The notes: a model not told the origin generated them from the sequence alone. DNA of 64,000 nucleotides from G958296245 sp965262055 (GCA_965262055.1 CBDHEI010000002.1:248001-312000); one strand, 5' to 3'; shown: positions 50,946 through 60,237, counted from the first letter of the stretch. Made by a program: numbers and translations.

Positions 50946-51845
50946 ATGGAGGCCGAACGCCAAGTGAGCAAGCTCTCCGAAGGACTCGACTCAGGACGCT
51001 TCCTCGTCACATGCGAGCTAAACCCGCCCAAGGGGACGGGGCTCCAGCCCCTGCTCGACAAGGCGGAGATGCTCGGCGGCGTCGTAGACGCCTTCAATGT
51101 AACCGACTCGGCAAGCTCGATAATGGCGATGGCCCCCATTGCCGCCGCTCACATGCTCATGGACCGCGGGCTGGAGCCCATAATGCAGGTCACGTGCCGC
51201 GACAGGAACCGGCTGGCCTTGCAGTCGGAGATACTGGCGGCTGCCGCCCTAGGTGTGTCCAACGTGCTGTGCATGACGGGGGACCCGCCTGCAGCGGGCG
51301 ACCATCCCGAGACGAAGGCCGTCTTCGACCTGGACGGCATCGAACTTGTACAGGCAGCCGACGCGCTGAGGTCGGGTGAGGACCTTGCCGGCAACGCACT
51401 GAAGGGAGCTCCCGACCTGTTCATCGGCGCAGTGGTCAACCCCGGGGCGCCCGACCTCGCCAAGGAGCTGGGCCGCATGGAGCAGAAGATCGCGGCCGGC
51501 GCGGCCTTCTTCCAGAGCCAGGCGGTCTACGACCCTGGTAGCTTCGAGCGGTTCATGCGAGCGGCTGAAGGTTACGGCAAGCCGGTCATGGCCGGGCACG
51601 TCGTCCTCAAGTCGGCCCGCATGGCCCGAAATCTGAACGACAACCTCCCAGGCGTCACGGTGCCGGACGACATCATCGACGATCTGGAGCATGCCGAGGA
51701 CAGGGCTGCGCGCAGCGTAACCATATCGGGGCGGATCATCCGCGAGATCAGGCCAATGTGCAGCGGCGTTCACGTCATGGCCATAGGCTGGGAACGGCAC
51801 GTGCCCGCTATTCTGGAGGCTGCCGGGCTCTCCTCCGGCGGTTGA
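50946..51845 (+). CDS. Methylenetetrahydrofolate reductase family protein
   Basis: A 299-residue TIM-barrel protein of the MetF family. It has the early catalytic/folate segment FLVTCELNPPKGTGL, a FAD-site pattern NVLCMTGDPPAAGDH, FFQSQAVYDPGSFERFM and a C-terminal CSGVHVMAIGWERHVPAIL. It differs from classic MetF in the N-terminal Glu context, as do many partner or acetogenic forms. Divergent from folD, supporting a one-carbon role. The ATG is at 50946. Confidence 0.82.
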   Translation: MEAERQVSKLSEGLDSGRFLVTCELNPPKGTGLQPLLDKAEMLGGVVDAFNVTDSASSIMAMAPIAAAHMLMDRGLEPIMQVTCRDRNRLALQSEILAAAALGVSNVLCMTGDPPAAGDHPETKAVFDLDGIELVQAADALRSGEDLAGNALKGAPDLFIGAVVNPGAPDLAKELGRMEQKIAAGAAFFQSQAVYDPGSFERFMRAAEGYGKPVMAGHVVLKSARMARNLNDNLPGVTVPDDIIDDLEHAEDRAARSVTISGRIIREIRPMCSGVHVMAIGWERHVPAILEAAGLSSGG

Positions 51846-51866
51846 GGCGGCCCGCCGGGCCTGTCA

Positions 51867-52250
51867 ATGCTGGTAAACGGCGTCGATATCATCGAGATAG
51901 ACCGTATCCGGCGCGTCGCCGAGCAGTACGGGCTGCGCTTCCTGGGGAGGATATACACCGAGGGCGAGATCGCCTACTGCCGTGGCCGTGCACCCCAGAT
52001 GGCTAGCCGGTTCGCCGCGAAAGAGGCGGTAATGAAGGCGCTGGGCACGGGGACGCGTGGAGTTAGGTGGAAGGACATCGAGGTCGTGCGCGAGCGCGGA
52101 GGCCCGCCAAGGGTCGCGCTGCACGGCACGGCGATGGCGCGGGCGCGGAGGCTGGGCATAGAGGAGATGGCGCTGACGCTGTCCCACTCCCGCGAATACG
52201 CCGTGGCCTCCGTGGTCGCCGAGAGCCGCCGCGCCAACTATTCACTTTGA
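51867..52250 (+). CDS. acpS: Holo-[acyl-carrier-protein] synthase
   Basis: A 127-residue phosphopantetheinyl transferase. The metal-binding Asp is in VNGVDIIEIDRIRRV, the second motif is SRFAAKEAVMKALGTG (Glu/Lys), and VALHGTAMARARRLGI leads into LSHSREYAVASVVAE. The length and motifs are normal. It activates ACP for the fatty-acid genes found 4 kb downstream. It starts 21 bp after the MetF-like gene and is followed by nnrDE, a very common order. Confidence 0.93.
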   Translation: MLVNGVDIIEIDRIRRVAEQYGLRFLGRIYTEGEIAYCRGRAPQMASRFAAKEAVMKALGTGTRGVRWKDIEVVRERGGPPRVALHGTAMARARRLGIEEMALTLSHSREYAVASVVAESRRANYSL

Positions 52251-52317
52251 TCTATGGGGCTTGTTGGACTGCCCTGGCTCCAGGGTCGATTCTTTGCCCA
52301 GGTAGGGTTAGCAGTAG

Positions 52318-53883
52318 ATGAAAATAGTCACCTCTGAGCAGATGCGGCTCATCGAGGAGCGCTCGGAGCGGGCCGGCGTATCAACCGACCTGCTAATGGA
52401 GAACGCCGGCCTCGCTGTTGCCCGGAGCGTGAGGCGGCGCCTGGGGCGGGTAGTGGGAGCGCGTGTCGTCGTGCTCGCCGGCCCCGGGAACAATGGCGGC
52501 GACGGGCTGGTTGCGGCCCGTAGGTTGCTGTCGTGGGGCGCCAACGTCACCGTCTACCTGACACGCGACCGGAGTGGAGACTCCAACCTCGACAGCGTTG
52601 TGGCCCGCTGCGCGCCGGTCGTCTCGGCGGACGGGGCGGGCTTCTCACGTAGGCTGGCAGCGGACCTCGGGGGGGCGCAACTGGTCGTGGACGCGCTGCT
52701 CGGCACGGGGCGCTCGCGGCCTATATCGGGCGTGGTGAAGACGGTGCTGCGGGCGGTGTCGCGGGCCAGGCAGGAGCGGCCATCCCTGCGGCTGCTGGCG
52801 GTCGATCTGCCCACGGGCCTGGATGCCGATACGGGGCAAGCTGACCCTGAGTGTGTGGCGGCGGACGTGACCGTGGCGCTGGGCTACCCCAAGGCAGGGC
52901 ACTTTTCGGGCTCAGGCGCCGGGTACTGCGGCTGTATCGAGGTCGTCGACATAGGTGTGCCGCCAGGCCTCGGCACCGACGTGAGGTTGGAGCTCATGAC
53001 CGCCGAGTGGGCGCGTGCGCTCCTGCCGGGCCGCCCGGCCGACGCGCACAAGGGGACGTTCGGGCGCGTGCTGATCGTGGCTGGCTCGCGGAGTTACGTT
53101 GGGGCGGCGAAGCTCGCGGCTACGGCCGCCGCAAGGGCCGGGGCGGGGCTGGTCACGCTGGCCGTACCCGAGAGCCTCAGGGGCGAGGTAGCCTCCGGCT
53201 CTCCGGAGCCCACCTACCTGCCGCTCCCGGAGTCCTCCCCCGGCGTGCATTCGCCATCGGCCGCCAGCGTCATAATGGACAGGGCCGGCGGGTACGATGC
53301 CCTTCTCGTCGGCTGCGGCCTTGGGTTGGAGGAAGGCACGGTTGAGATGGTGGAGCGGCTGCTCTACGGAGACGCCCGCCTGCCGCCCACGGTGATAGAC
53401 GCCGACGCGCTCAACGTTGTGGCGCGCTCAGAGGAGCCGGAGTGGTGGGAGCGGCTGCCCCGGCGGGCGGTCGTAACGCCGCATCCCGGCGAGATGGGAC
53501 GGCTGGCGGACGAGCCCGCGGCCGCTGTGCAGGACGACCGAGTAGGCGCGGCGCGGCGCGGCGCGGAGAAGTGGAACAAAGTCGTCGTCCTCAAGGGGGC
53601 GCATACGATCGTCGCCTCGCCGGAAGGTGATGCTCCGGTCAGCCCGTTCGCGAATCCCGGCCTGGCCTCGGCGGGTACGGGGGACGTGCTGGCCGGGGTC
53701 GTAGCTGGGCTTCTGGCCCAGGGCCTCGACCTCCAAGAGGGGGCGGCGCTTGGCGTCTACCTGCATGGCCTGGCTGGCGATAGGGTGCGCCGCGAGATGG
53801 GCGACACCGGTATGCTTGCGGGTGACCTTCTACCGGCCCTCCCGAGGGCAACCAGGGAGCTGAGGTGCGGAACAGGCCGGTAG
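52318..53883 (+). CDS. nnrD: Bifunctional NAD(P)H-hydrate epimerase/dehydratase
   Basis: A 521-residue fused repair enzyme for damaged NAD(P)H. The N-terminal epimerase (about 1-215) has VVVLAGPGNNGGDGLVAARRL and LLAVDLPTGLDADTGQ. The C-terminal ADP-dependent dehydratase (about 230-515) has ribokinase-fold motifs DADALNVVA, AVVTPHPGEMGRL and FANPGLASAGTGDVLAGVVAGLLAQG. ATG 52318. It overlaps the next gene by 19 bp. Confidence 0.95.
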   Translation: MKIVTSEQMRLIEERSERAGVSTDLLMENAGLAVARSVRRRLGRVVGARVVVLAGPGNNGGDGLVAARRLLSWGANVTVYLTRDRSGDSNLDSVVARCAPVVSADGAGFSRRLAADLGGAQLVVDALLGTGRSRPISGVVKTVLRAVSRARQERPSLRLLAVDLPTGLDADTGQADPECVAADVTVALGYPKAGHFSGSGAGYCGCIEVVDIGVPPGLGTDVRLELMTAEWARALLPGRPADAHKGTFGRVLIVAGSRSYVGAAKLAATAAARAGAGLVTLAVPESLRGEVASGSPEPTYLPLPESSPGVHSPSAASVIMDRAGGYDALLVGCGLGLEEGTVEMVERLLYGDARLPPTVIDADALNVVARSEEPEWWERLPRRAVVTPHPGEMGRLADEPAAAVQDDRVGAARRGAEKWNKVVVLKGAHTIVASPEGDAPVSPFANPGLASAGTGDVLAGVVAGLLAQGLDLQEGAALGVYLHGLAGDRVRREMGDTGMLAGDLLPALPRATRELRCGTGR

Positions 53884-54647
53884 CCTCGTTCCGGCTTCCC
53901 GGCAACCGGAGGTGTCATCTGGCCCATCTGAAGGGAACGGAGCGTGCCCGGTACGTCCGGGGCATGTTCGGCAGGATAGCAGGGCGCTACGACCTGCTGA
54001 ACACCGCTATGACAGCGGGCCGCCACTACGCATGGCGGCGCGCGGCGGCGCGTATGGCCGCCGGCTCAATGACCGGCCCTGCCCTGGACGTCGCCACCGG
54101 CACAGGGGACTTTGCGGTCGAGCTGGCGCGGCTCTCCAACGTGGAGAAGACCGTTGGCCTCGACTTCTCGCCGGAGATGCTGGAGGCCGCTGGGAGAAAG
54201 GCCGATAGCAAGCGCCTCCGGGATCGGATCGACTATCTTGTCGCTGACGCCCATTCTCTGCCCTTCGAGGACGGCCGGTTTACATGCGCGGTCGTGGGGT
54301 TCGGCATCCGAAACTTCATAGACGTGCCCAAGGCCATCGCAGAAATGGCCCGCGTCGTGAGGCCCGGCGGGCGCGTCGGCGTCCTGGAAATCGTACGGAT
54401 GGAAGGAAGGGGCCCTGCCAGCAGGCTGCTTCCCCTCTGCTTCCGCTACGTTACTCCGTGGCTGGGGGCGGCGCTGGCCGGAGAAAGGGAGGCGTACACT
54501 TACCTGCCTGAGTCCGTACAGGGGTTTATGACAGCCGGGCTGATGGCGGACCTTATGCGTGCGGCGGGTCTGAGGAACGTGACCGTGAAGAAGATGGCCT
54601 TGGGCTCGGTGGCCTTCCTGATGGGCGAGAAGGCCCCCGTCGGCTAG
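53865..54647 (+). CDS. menG: Demethylmenaquinone/ubiquinone methyltransferase (UbiE/MenG)
   Basis: A 260-residue SAM methyltransferase. SAM motif I is LDVATGTGDFAVELARL; family blocks are ARYVRGMFGRIAGRYDLLNTAMTAG near the N-terminus, VGFGIRNFIDVPKAIAEMARVVRPGGRV and YTYLPESVQGFMTAGLMADLM. It performs the last step of quinone synthesis, menaquinone being more likely for this lineage. The GTG at 53865 overlaps nnrD; ATG 53964 would truncate family sequence. Confidence 0.9.
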   Translation: MRNRPVASFRLPGNRRCHLAHLKGTERARYVRGMFGRIAGRYDLLNTAMTAGRHYAWRRAAARMAAGSMTGPALDVATGTGDFAVELARLSNVEKTVGLDFSPEMLEAAGRKADSKRLRDRIDYLVADAHSLPFEDGRFTCAVVGFGIRNFIDVPKAIAEMARVVRPGGRVGVLEIVRMEGRGPASRLLPLCFRYVTPWLGAALAGEREAYTYLPESVQGFMTAGLMADLMRAAGLRNVTVKKMALGSVAFLMGEKAPVG

Positions 54648-55132
54648 GCGCCGTCGTCTTCCAGTCCGGTGTACCCGCGGTCGTGGAAGACCAGTGGCTC
54701 GCCGCCGTTGAGGCTCGTCTCCACCAGCCTGCCGATGAAGATCGTGTGATCGCCGTGCTCGTGGCTGGCCACCACCTCGCAGCCGAGGAAGCATACGCAT
54801 CCGTCGGCCACCGGCAGGCCCGTCGCGCTGAGAGTCATCTCCAGGGGGGCGTCGCCGGCCCGGTCCTGCTCGTCGACGGCGTAGTAGCGCGCGGCGGCTT
54901 CATGTTCCCGGGGAAGCACGCTGATGCCGTAGCGGCCAGTGTCGAGGATGTACTTGTGAGTGTTGCGGCTGTGCCCAACGCTCACGAGCAGCAGCGGAGG
55001 CTCCGCGGATAAGGACGTCAGCGAGTTCGCCGTCATGGCGTGAGACACGCCGTCGCCGGTCCGGGTCGTGAGCAGAGTCACGCCCGTGGGAAACCTGGAC
55101 ATCGCCGCCCTGAGCTCGTCGCCGCCTACCAT
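54644..55132 (-). CDS. Flavin reductase-like (FMN-binding split barrel) protein
   Basis: A 162-residue protein with RFPTGVTLLTTRTGDGVSHAMTANSLTSLSAEPPLLLVSVG (flavin-binding segment), NTHKYILDTGRYGISVL and a C-terminal GDHTIFIGRLVE. Such enzymes reduce FMN with NAD(P)H and often partner with monooxygenases. Its stop overlaps the convergent menG by 4 bp. Start ATG 55132 with GGAG very close upstream. Confidence 0.85.
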   Translation of the reverse strand: MVGGDELRAAMSRFPTGVTLLTTRTGDGVSHAMTANSLTSLSAEPPLLLVSVGHSRNTHKYILDTGRYGISVLPREHEAAARYYAVDEQDRAGDAPLEMTLSATGLPVADGCVCFLGCEVVASHEHGDHTIFIGRLVETSLNGGEPLVFHDRGYTGLEDDGA

Positions 55133-55779
55133 GGCTCCAGACTATATCCTGAACCGTGCCGAGTCACAACGGCCCAACCCAGCCCCACAACAGTGTCGCC
55201 CCTTCGCCCCTTCGTGCTCGTTGTGCCCCTTCGCGGACTCATCCCGTCCTGCAGCGCCAGCCCCAGGATTGCCCGCCGTAGGGGCGGGTTTCAAAACTCG
55301 CCTTCCCGCTGCCGGGCCGCCGCCTCTACCTTTCACGCCTTGGTGTGCCGGTCACAACCGAGAATGGATTGTTACTGTGAGAAACCCGTTGCGCAATCGG
55401 TGTGTCCCTTTCCCTGAAGGGGAAGGTTGGAGTCTGCCCCGCCCTTGACCAAAACGAACGCCCGTGCTAGTATGTGCCTATGAACGGATCGGCCCCTCAC
55501 TCGATAACCCGCCGTGCTCCGCCCGTGGCCCTGTTCCAAAATCGTTTCAAAAGCGTCCAAATATGCCCCATTCGTGTCTCAGAAGCCCCCCAAATCGGTC
55601 CTAAAAACCAGAAGCCTCAGATAGGAAATGGAACAAAACGGAACAGAATGGGACACTTTTTTGGCTGAAGGCTCTCCCGCACCTGCCCCGTGACGCCCCT
55701 CGTGGATCAGGGCTCGCGTTGATTTGGCCGGTCGCCAGCCCTATAATCGCCGCAGGAAGATGGTCTCTACCAAGCTGGC
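55133..55779. other. 647-bp intergenic region, no gene seen
   Basis: No ORF here is convincing. It contains a repeat-like GCCGTAGGGGCGGGTTTC (near 55276) whose core also occurs in the direct repeats at 30143-30208. The right part (about 55540-55660) is unusually AT- and A-rich, unlike the rest of the window. Promoters for the downstream fatty-acid cluster should lie at its right end. Confidence 0.6.
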
Positions 55780-56190
55780 ATGGCGCTAGACCCCTCCAAG
55801 CTGGCGCCAGGCGATATCGTCTCGCATAGGCGCTTCGAGCTCGACGCAGGTACTATCCGCGACTACGTGGCGGCTGTGGACGATGGCTCCCCCGTTCAGG
55901 TCGACGTGGATGGCGGGGCTCCGCTGGCGCCCCCCATGGCTGTTGCGGCGTTGATGCTCCGGGGGGTCGTGAACGATCTCGCGCTGCCCGGCGGGACCCT
56001 TCACACGGGCCAGGAGATGGAGTTCTTGCGGACGGTTCGCGCGGGGGACGAGTTGGACTGCACAGCGACGGTCGCTCAGAGCTCCGTGCGGGGCGGGAGA
56101 CGGTTCGTGGTCTTCAGGCTCGCCGTGGAGAACGGCGCAGGGAATACCGTGTTGGCAGGAACGAGCACCCTAATGGTGCCCGAGGAATAA
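55780..56190 (+). CDS. Hot-dog-fold dehydratase-like protein (HadA-like)
   Basis: A 136-residue protein with the N-terminal MaoC/FAS1-like dehydratase pattern: LAPGDIVSHRRFELDAGTIRDYVAAVDDGSP, then AVAALMLRGVVNDLALPGGTLHTGQEMEFLRTVRAGD. It lacks the clear Asp-x-x-x-x-His hydratase site seen in the next gene. In mycobacterial HadAB, HadA is likewise the non-catalytic or structural partner. It is 6 bp before the next gene, so the pair probably forms a heterodimer. Confidence 0.72.
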   Translation: MALDPSKLAPGDIVSHRRFELDAGTIRDYVAAVDDGSPVQVDVDGGAPLAPPMAVAALMLRGVVNDLALPGGTLHTGQEMEFLRTVRAGDELDCTATVAQSSVRGGRRFVVFRLAVENGAGNTVLAGTSTLMVPEE

Positions 56191-56196
56191 CGGCGG

Positions 56197-56601
56197 ATGG
56201 AAGAGGGCAGCGAGCTGCCTGTGGTCACCAAGCTTGTGACGCAGGAGCGCATAGAGCGGTACGCCGAGGCGTCCGGAGACTTCAACCCCATCCACATCGA
56301 TCCGGCATACGCCGCCGCCACCCAGTTCGGAGGTACGATAGCCCACGGTATGATGGTTGCGGCCATGGTCTCCGAATCGATGGCCCGCGCCTTTGCGCTG
56401 GACTGGTACGAGACGGGAAAGCTGAAGCTGCGGTTCAGGGCGCCGGTGCGCCCCGGAGAGACGGTCACGGCGAGTGGCAAGGTCAAGAGCGTGAGACTGC
56501 GTGGCGAAGCCAGGGAGCTGCGCTGCACGGTTGGTGTACGCAAGGCTGACGGCGAGGCTGCGATCACCGGCGAGGCGGTCGTCTCGATAGCGACAGGTTA
56601 G
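56197..56601 (+). CDS. MaoC-type 3-hydroxyacyl dehydratase (HadB-like)
   Basis: A 134-residue hot-dog protein with the hydratase-2 catalytic segment YAEASGDFNPIHIDPAYA (Asp and His), AHGMMVAAMVSESM and KLRFRAPVRPGETVTASG. With the preceding non-catalytic partner and with PlsX/FabG/FabL following, it is best read as the fatty-acid-synthase dehydratase, standing in for FabZ/FabA. The start ATG is at 56197. Confidence 0.82.
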   Translation: MEEGSELPVVTKLVTQERIERYAEASGDFNPIHIDPAYAAATQFGGTIAHGMMVAAMVSESMARAFALDWYETGKLKLRFRAPVRPGETVTASGKVKSVRLRGEARELRCTVGVRKADGEAAITGEAVVSIATG

Positions 56602-56622
56602 ACACCGGCGAAGGAGGCCGAC

Positions 56623-57648
56623 TTGGCTAGAAGCGACAGTCCGATACGGGTGGCGGTCGACGCGATGGGCGGAGACCACGCGCCCGGAGAAGTGGTTGCG
56701 GGAGCTGTGGAGGCGGCGCGGGGAGGCGGCGTACAGGTAATGCTCGTGGGCGATCCCGAGGCGGTCCACGGCGAGCTTGCCCGCCACGACACGGCGGGGC
56801 TGCCCGTCATCCCGGTGCCGTCGCAGGGCGCCATCCTCGAGGACGAGCAGCCGGCCATAGCGCTGCGCCAGAAGCCGAAGGCCTCTATCGTCGTCGCCAC
56901 CGGCATGGTCAAGGCCGGACACGCCGACGCCTGCGTCACGATGGGCTCCACCGGCGCGGCAATGGCTGCGGCTGCGGTACTGTTGGGCGTCATGCCGGGC
57001 ATAGGGAGGCCGGCGCTGGGCGGCCCCGTACTGGGCATGGCGCCGCGCACGATCGTCTTGGATCTGGGCGCCAACGTAGACTGCCGCCCGGCCCAGCTCG
57101 TCAGCTTCGCCGCCATCGGCGAGGTCTTCGCGCGGTTTTTCTGGGAAGTGGAAAACCCTCGAATAGCGCTCCTCAGTGTCGGGTCGGAGGCCGGAAAGGG
57201 GAACCGCCAAGTGCGCGAGACGACGGAGCTGCTAGCCGGCAGCGGTCTGAACTTCGTCGGCAACGTGGAGGCCGACGACCTGCCAAACGGCGCCGTCGAT
57301 GTCGTCGTCTGCGATGGGTTCGTGGGCAACATCGTAATGAAGCTGACCGAGGGGTCGGGGGCCGCGCTGGCGCGGAGGCTCACCGAGCGCCTCGAAGGCA
57401 CCCTGGATCGGGAAGCGATAGACGCCTTAGTCCAGGAGGTGCGTGATCTCCACGGCGTCGTCGAGTCCCACGGCGGCGGCCCGCTGCTGGGCGTAAACGG
57501 CGTCAGCGTGGTCGGGCATGGCAGAGCGAAGGCGGACGCCGTTAGCCGCGCCATAGGCACCGCCGTCAGGGTCGTCAAGATAGACTTAACCTCCAAGGTG
57601 GGCGAGCAGCTCGCGTCGTTGCAGCAAAAGCTCGGCTCCCCCGCCTAG
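56623..57648 (+). CDS. plsX: Phosphate acyltransferase PlsX
   Basis: A 341-residue enzyme that makes acyl-phosphate from acyl-ACP for phospholipid synthesis. Family blocks: RVAVDAMGGDHAPGEVVAGAVEAA, KPKASIVVATGMVKAGHADACVTMGSTGAAMAAA, LDLGANVDCRPAQLVSFA and VVVCDGFVGNIVMKLTEG. The TTG start has AAGGAGGCCGAC upstream, an excellent ribosome site. It follows the dehydratase pair and precedes fabG. Confidence 0.95.
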   Translation: MARSDSPIRVAVDAMGGDHAPGEVVAGAVEAARGGGVQVMLVGDPEAVHGELARHDTAGLPVIPVPSQGAILEDEQPAIALRQKPKASIVVATGMVKAGHADACVTMGSTGAAMAAAAVLLGVMPGIGRPALGGPVLGMAPRTIVLDLGANVDCRPAQLVSFAAIGEVFARFFWEVENPRIALLSVGSEAGKGNRQVRETTELLAGSGLNFVGNVEADDLPNGAVDVVVCDGFVGNIVMKLTEGSGAALARRLTERLEGTLDREAIDALVQEVRDLHGVVESHGGGPLLGVNGVSVVGHGRAKADAVSRAIGTAVRVVKIDLTSKVGEQLASLQQKLGSPA

Positions 57649-57666
57649 GCTCGAAAGGCGAATCAT

Positions 57667-58416
57667 ATGTCATCAGGCCAGGACGGTAAGACCGCACTCG
57701 TTACCGGCGCCGCGAAGGGCTTGGGCCGAGGGGTGGCCCTCAAGCTCGCGGAGATGGGCGCTAACGTCGCGGTCAACTACAACACGTCGGCTGACGAAGC
57801 CGCTGAGGTGGCCGGGATGATCGCCGAAGCCGGCGTCCGGTCGATGACTGTGCAGGCGGACGTATCGGACCTGGAACAGGTAACGCGCATGATCAGTGAG
57901 GTGGAGGAGGGCCTGGGCAGCGTCGATATCCTGGTCAACAACGCGGGAATCATCGACGACGGCCTCTTGGTTAGAATGTCGGACAAGTCCTGGCACAGGG
58001 TCATGGACGTCAACCTGCACGGGACTTTCTACTGCACGCGGGCCGTTCTGAGGACGATGCTGAGGAGCCGATGGGGGCGAATCATCAACATAGGCTCGGT
58101 GGTTGCGCTGAGGGGGAACGCCGGACAGGTAAATTACTCGGCGTCCAAGGCGGCTGTGGTCGGCTTCACCAAGGCGCTCGCCAAGGAGGTTGCCACGCGG
58201 GGCATTACCGTCAACGCGGTGATGCCGGGCTACGTCGAGACGGAGACGACGTCCGTCCTGACCGACGAGCAGCGCGCATACTGGCTAAGCGTCATTCCCC
58301 AGGGCCACTTCGGCAAGTCGGAGGACATCGCCTACATGGTCGGCGTTCTGGCCGACGAGCGCGCCGACTACATCACGGGCCAGATCGTAAGCGTTGACGG
58401 CGGCATGGCCGTCTAG
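57667..58416 (+). CDS. fabG: 3-oxoacyl-[ACP] reductase
   Basis: A 249-residue SDR enzyme. NADP site: ALVTGAAKGLGRGVALKLAE; NNAGIIDDGLLVRMS; catalytic Ser/Tyr/Lys in INIGSVVALRGNAGQVNYSASKAAVVGFTKALAKEVA; C-terminal YITGQIVSVDGGMAV. Motifs and length match FabG. It lies 18 bp after plsX and 6 bp before the next SDR gene, forming one transcript. Confidence 0.93.
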   Translation: MSSGQDGKTALVTGAAKGLGRGVALKLAEMGANVAVNYNTSADEAAEVAGMIAEAGVRSMTVQADVSDLEQVTRMISEVEEGLGSVDILVNNAGIIDDGLLVRMSDKSWHRVMDVNLHGTFYCTRAVLRTMLRSRWGRIINIGSVVALRGNAGQVNYSASKAAVVGFTKALAKEVATRGITVNAVMPGYVETETTSVLTDEQRAYWLSVIPQGHFGKSEDIAYMVGVLADERADYITGQIVSVDGGMAV

Positions 58417-58422
58417 GACGCC

Positions 58423-59205
58423 ATGTCATTCGAAGGCAAGACGGCACTGGTGACCGGCGGGTCACGCGGTATCGGCAGGGCCATCGCCCTAGATCTGGCG
58501 AGTCGGGGCTGTAACATCGCCTTCAACTACTTCCGCTCGCACAAGGCCGCCGCGCAGACCAAGCTTGACGTGGAGGCCTTCGGCGTCCGGTGCCTCCAGG
58601 TCAAGGCCCACCTCGGAGACGCCGAGCGGATACAGGAACTATTCTCCCGGGTGCGCCAGGCTTTCGGCTCGCTCGACATCCTGGTGAACAACGCAGCCTC
58701 CGGCGTCCAGCGTCCAGCCGTCGACCTCGAAGGCAAACACTGGGACTGGGCGATGAACATAAACGCCAAGGCCGCGTGGCTCTGCGCCGTGGAGGCGGTC
58801 CGGCTCATGGACGGCGGCGGGCACGTCGTCAACATCACCAGCCTGGGATCGCAGAAGGTGCTGCCCAATTACTTCTCCGTCGGCGTCTCGAAGGCGGCGC
58901 TGGAAGCGGCTACGCGCTATCTCGCCGTCGAGCTCGCCCCGAAGGGCATATCGGTCAACGCGGTGGCCGGCGGCTATGTGTACACTGAAGCGCTGGACCA
59001 CTTCCCGAACAAGGACGCCATGCTTGCCCGCGGCTCCGCTAACCCTGCCGGCCGCATGGTCACGGTGGAGGACATTGCCAAGACAGTGGCCTTCCTCTGC
59101 ACCGATGACGCCGCCATGGTGCGGGGGCAGGTCATCGTCGTGGACGGAGGGGCGTCGCTGACCGAGTCGGCGCTTTCCGAGGACGCGCCTACCGGTTGGA
59201 GCTAG
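58423..59205 (+). CDS. FabL-like enoyl-[ACP] reductase (SDR)
   Basis: A 260-residue SDR with the FabL-type signature NNAASGVQRPAVDLEGKHWDWAMNINAKAAWLCAVEAV, TSLGSQKVLPNYFSVGVSKAALEAATRYLAVELAP and GQVIVVDGGASL. FabL is an alternative enoyl-ACP reductase to FabI. Position directly after fabG completes the elongation set here. Other SDR roles remain possible. Its 3' end overlaps the convergent ygfZ gene by 17 bp. Confidence 0.8.
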   Translation: MSFEGKTALVTGGSRGIGRAIALDLASRGCNIAFNYFRSHKAAAQTKLDVEAFGVRCLQVKAHLGDAERIQELFSRVRQAFGSLDILVNNAASGVQRPAVDLEGKHWDWAMNINAKAAWLCAVEAVRLMDGGGHVVNITSLGSQKVLPNYFSVGVSKAALEAATRYLAVELAPKGISVNAVAGGYVYTEALDHFPNKDAMLARGSANPAGRMVTVEDIAKTVAFLCTDDAAMVRGQVIVVDGGASLTESALSEDAPTGWS

Positions 59206-60196
59206 GGACCGGGGTGACGTGCACCGTCACCGAACTCCCATCGACCTCCAGGACAGTCCCATGCTCCGGGAGCGACCTCTTGACGTAGCCGAGGCCGACG
59301 CGCTGGTCTCTGCCGGGTGACACGGCCACCGACGTGATTACCCCTGCCTGCTTGCCGTCGAGCATAACCTTAGCCCCCTGCGGCGCAGGGCCGTCGAGTA
59401 CGAATCCCGTCAGCCGCTTCTGGACTTTCTGGTAGGTGTTCAGGCGGGTGACGACCTCTTGGCCGACGTAGCAGCCCTTGGTGAAGCTCACGTAGTCGAG
59501 AAGGCCCGCCTCCAGCGGGTTGTAGCTCTCGCCCAGCTCCCTCCCGAAGACGGGAACGCCCCGCTCGACACGGACGGCTTCGTACGCTTCGTCACTGACC
59601 GGGCTGGCGCCGGCGTCGCACAGGTTGCTCCAGACCGACTGTCCGGCCTCCGCCGGTAAGATCAGGTCGTAGCCCTCGCCGCCAAGAAAGTCCGAGCGTA
59701 CGATGGTCACGCATACTCCGTCCAGACGGACCGCGGCGTGCTGTCCTGCTGCGGTGGGAATGGGGGCGCCCTCGGCCAACTCCTCCAGCACTCCCGCTGC
59801 CCTTGGGCCGCTCAGCGAGAACATGGCCGTCTCGCCGGTCAGGTCCTGGGCCTCCACGTCCTCCGCGAAGGTGTAGAAGTCGATCCAGTCGACGACCTTC
59901 TGGCGCGTTTCAGGGGCGGTGAAGACCAAGTTGTCCGCGTCGCGCCTCAGCACGTAGAGCAGATCGACGATCCGTCCCTTCGGGGACGTCAGGACAGTGT
60001 ATGCGGCTTGGCCCACTTCAAGTGCCAGTAGGTCGTTGGTGGACAGCCTGTTAAGGAGGTCGAGCGCGTCTTCCCCGGAGAAGCTGAGCCGCACCACATG
60101 GGAACGGTCAGCCAATCCGGCGCCCGAATTCAGCGCTTCGTAGCCGACTTGGTCGGACGGGGCCTCCGTCCGTGCTGCAGTAACCGCGTCAGCCAT
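59189..60196 (-). CDS. ygfZ: Folate-binding Fe-S protein YgfZ/GcvT-like
   Basis: A 335-residue GcvT-fold protein. The YgfZ hallmark KGCYVGQEVVTRLNTY (with the conserved Cys) is near residue 240; other blocks are HVVRLSFSGEDALDLLNRLSTNDLL, TSPKGRIVDLLYVL and GVPVFGRELGESYNPLEAGLLDYVSFTKG. YgfZ supports assembly or repair of certain Fe-S enzymes. It is 41 bp downstream of an A-type Fe-S carrier gene on the same strand, which agrees with that role. Confidence 0.88.
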   Translation of the reverse strand: MADAVTAARTEAPSDQVGYEALNSGAGLADRSHVVRLSFSGEDALDLLNRLSTNDLLALEVGQAAYTVLTSPKGRIVDLLYVLRRDADNLVFTAPETRQKVVDWIDFYTFAEDVEAQDLTGETAMFSLSGPRAAGVLEELAEGAPIPTAAGQHAAVRLDGVCVTIVRSDFLGGEGYDLILPAEAGQSVWSNLCDAGASPVSDEAYEAVRVERGVPVFGRELGESYNPLEAGLLDYVSFTKGCYVGQEVVTRLNTYQKVQKRLTGFVLDGPAPQGAKVMLDGKQAGVITSVAVSPGRDQRVGLGYVKRSLPEHGTVLEVDGSSVTVHVTPVPSSNR

Positions 60197-60237
60197 CGGT
60201 CATCCCGCCACAACCCAGATGTATCGGGTACGCGGCC

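Noticed and set aside
55372..55560. 62-codon minus-strand frame
   Set aside because: It lies in a repeat-like intergenic stretch, has no ribosome site or family similarity, and resembles translated repeat sequence.
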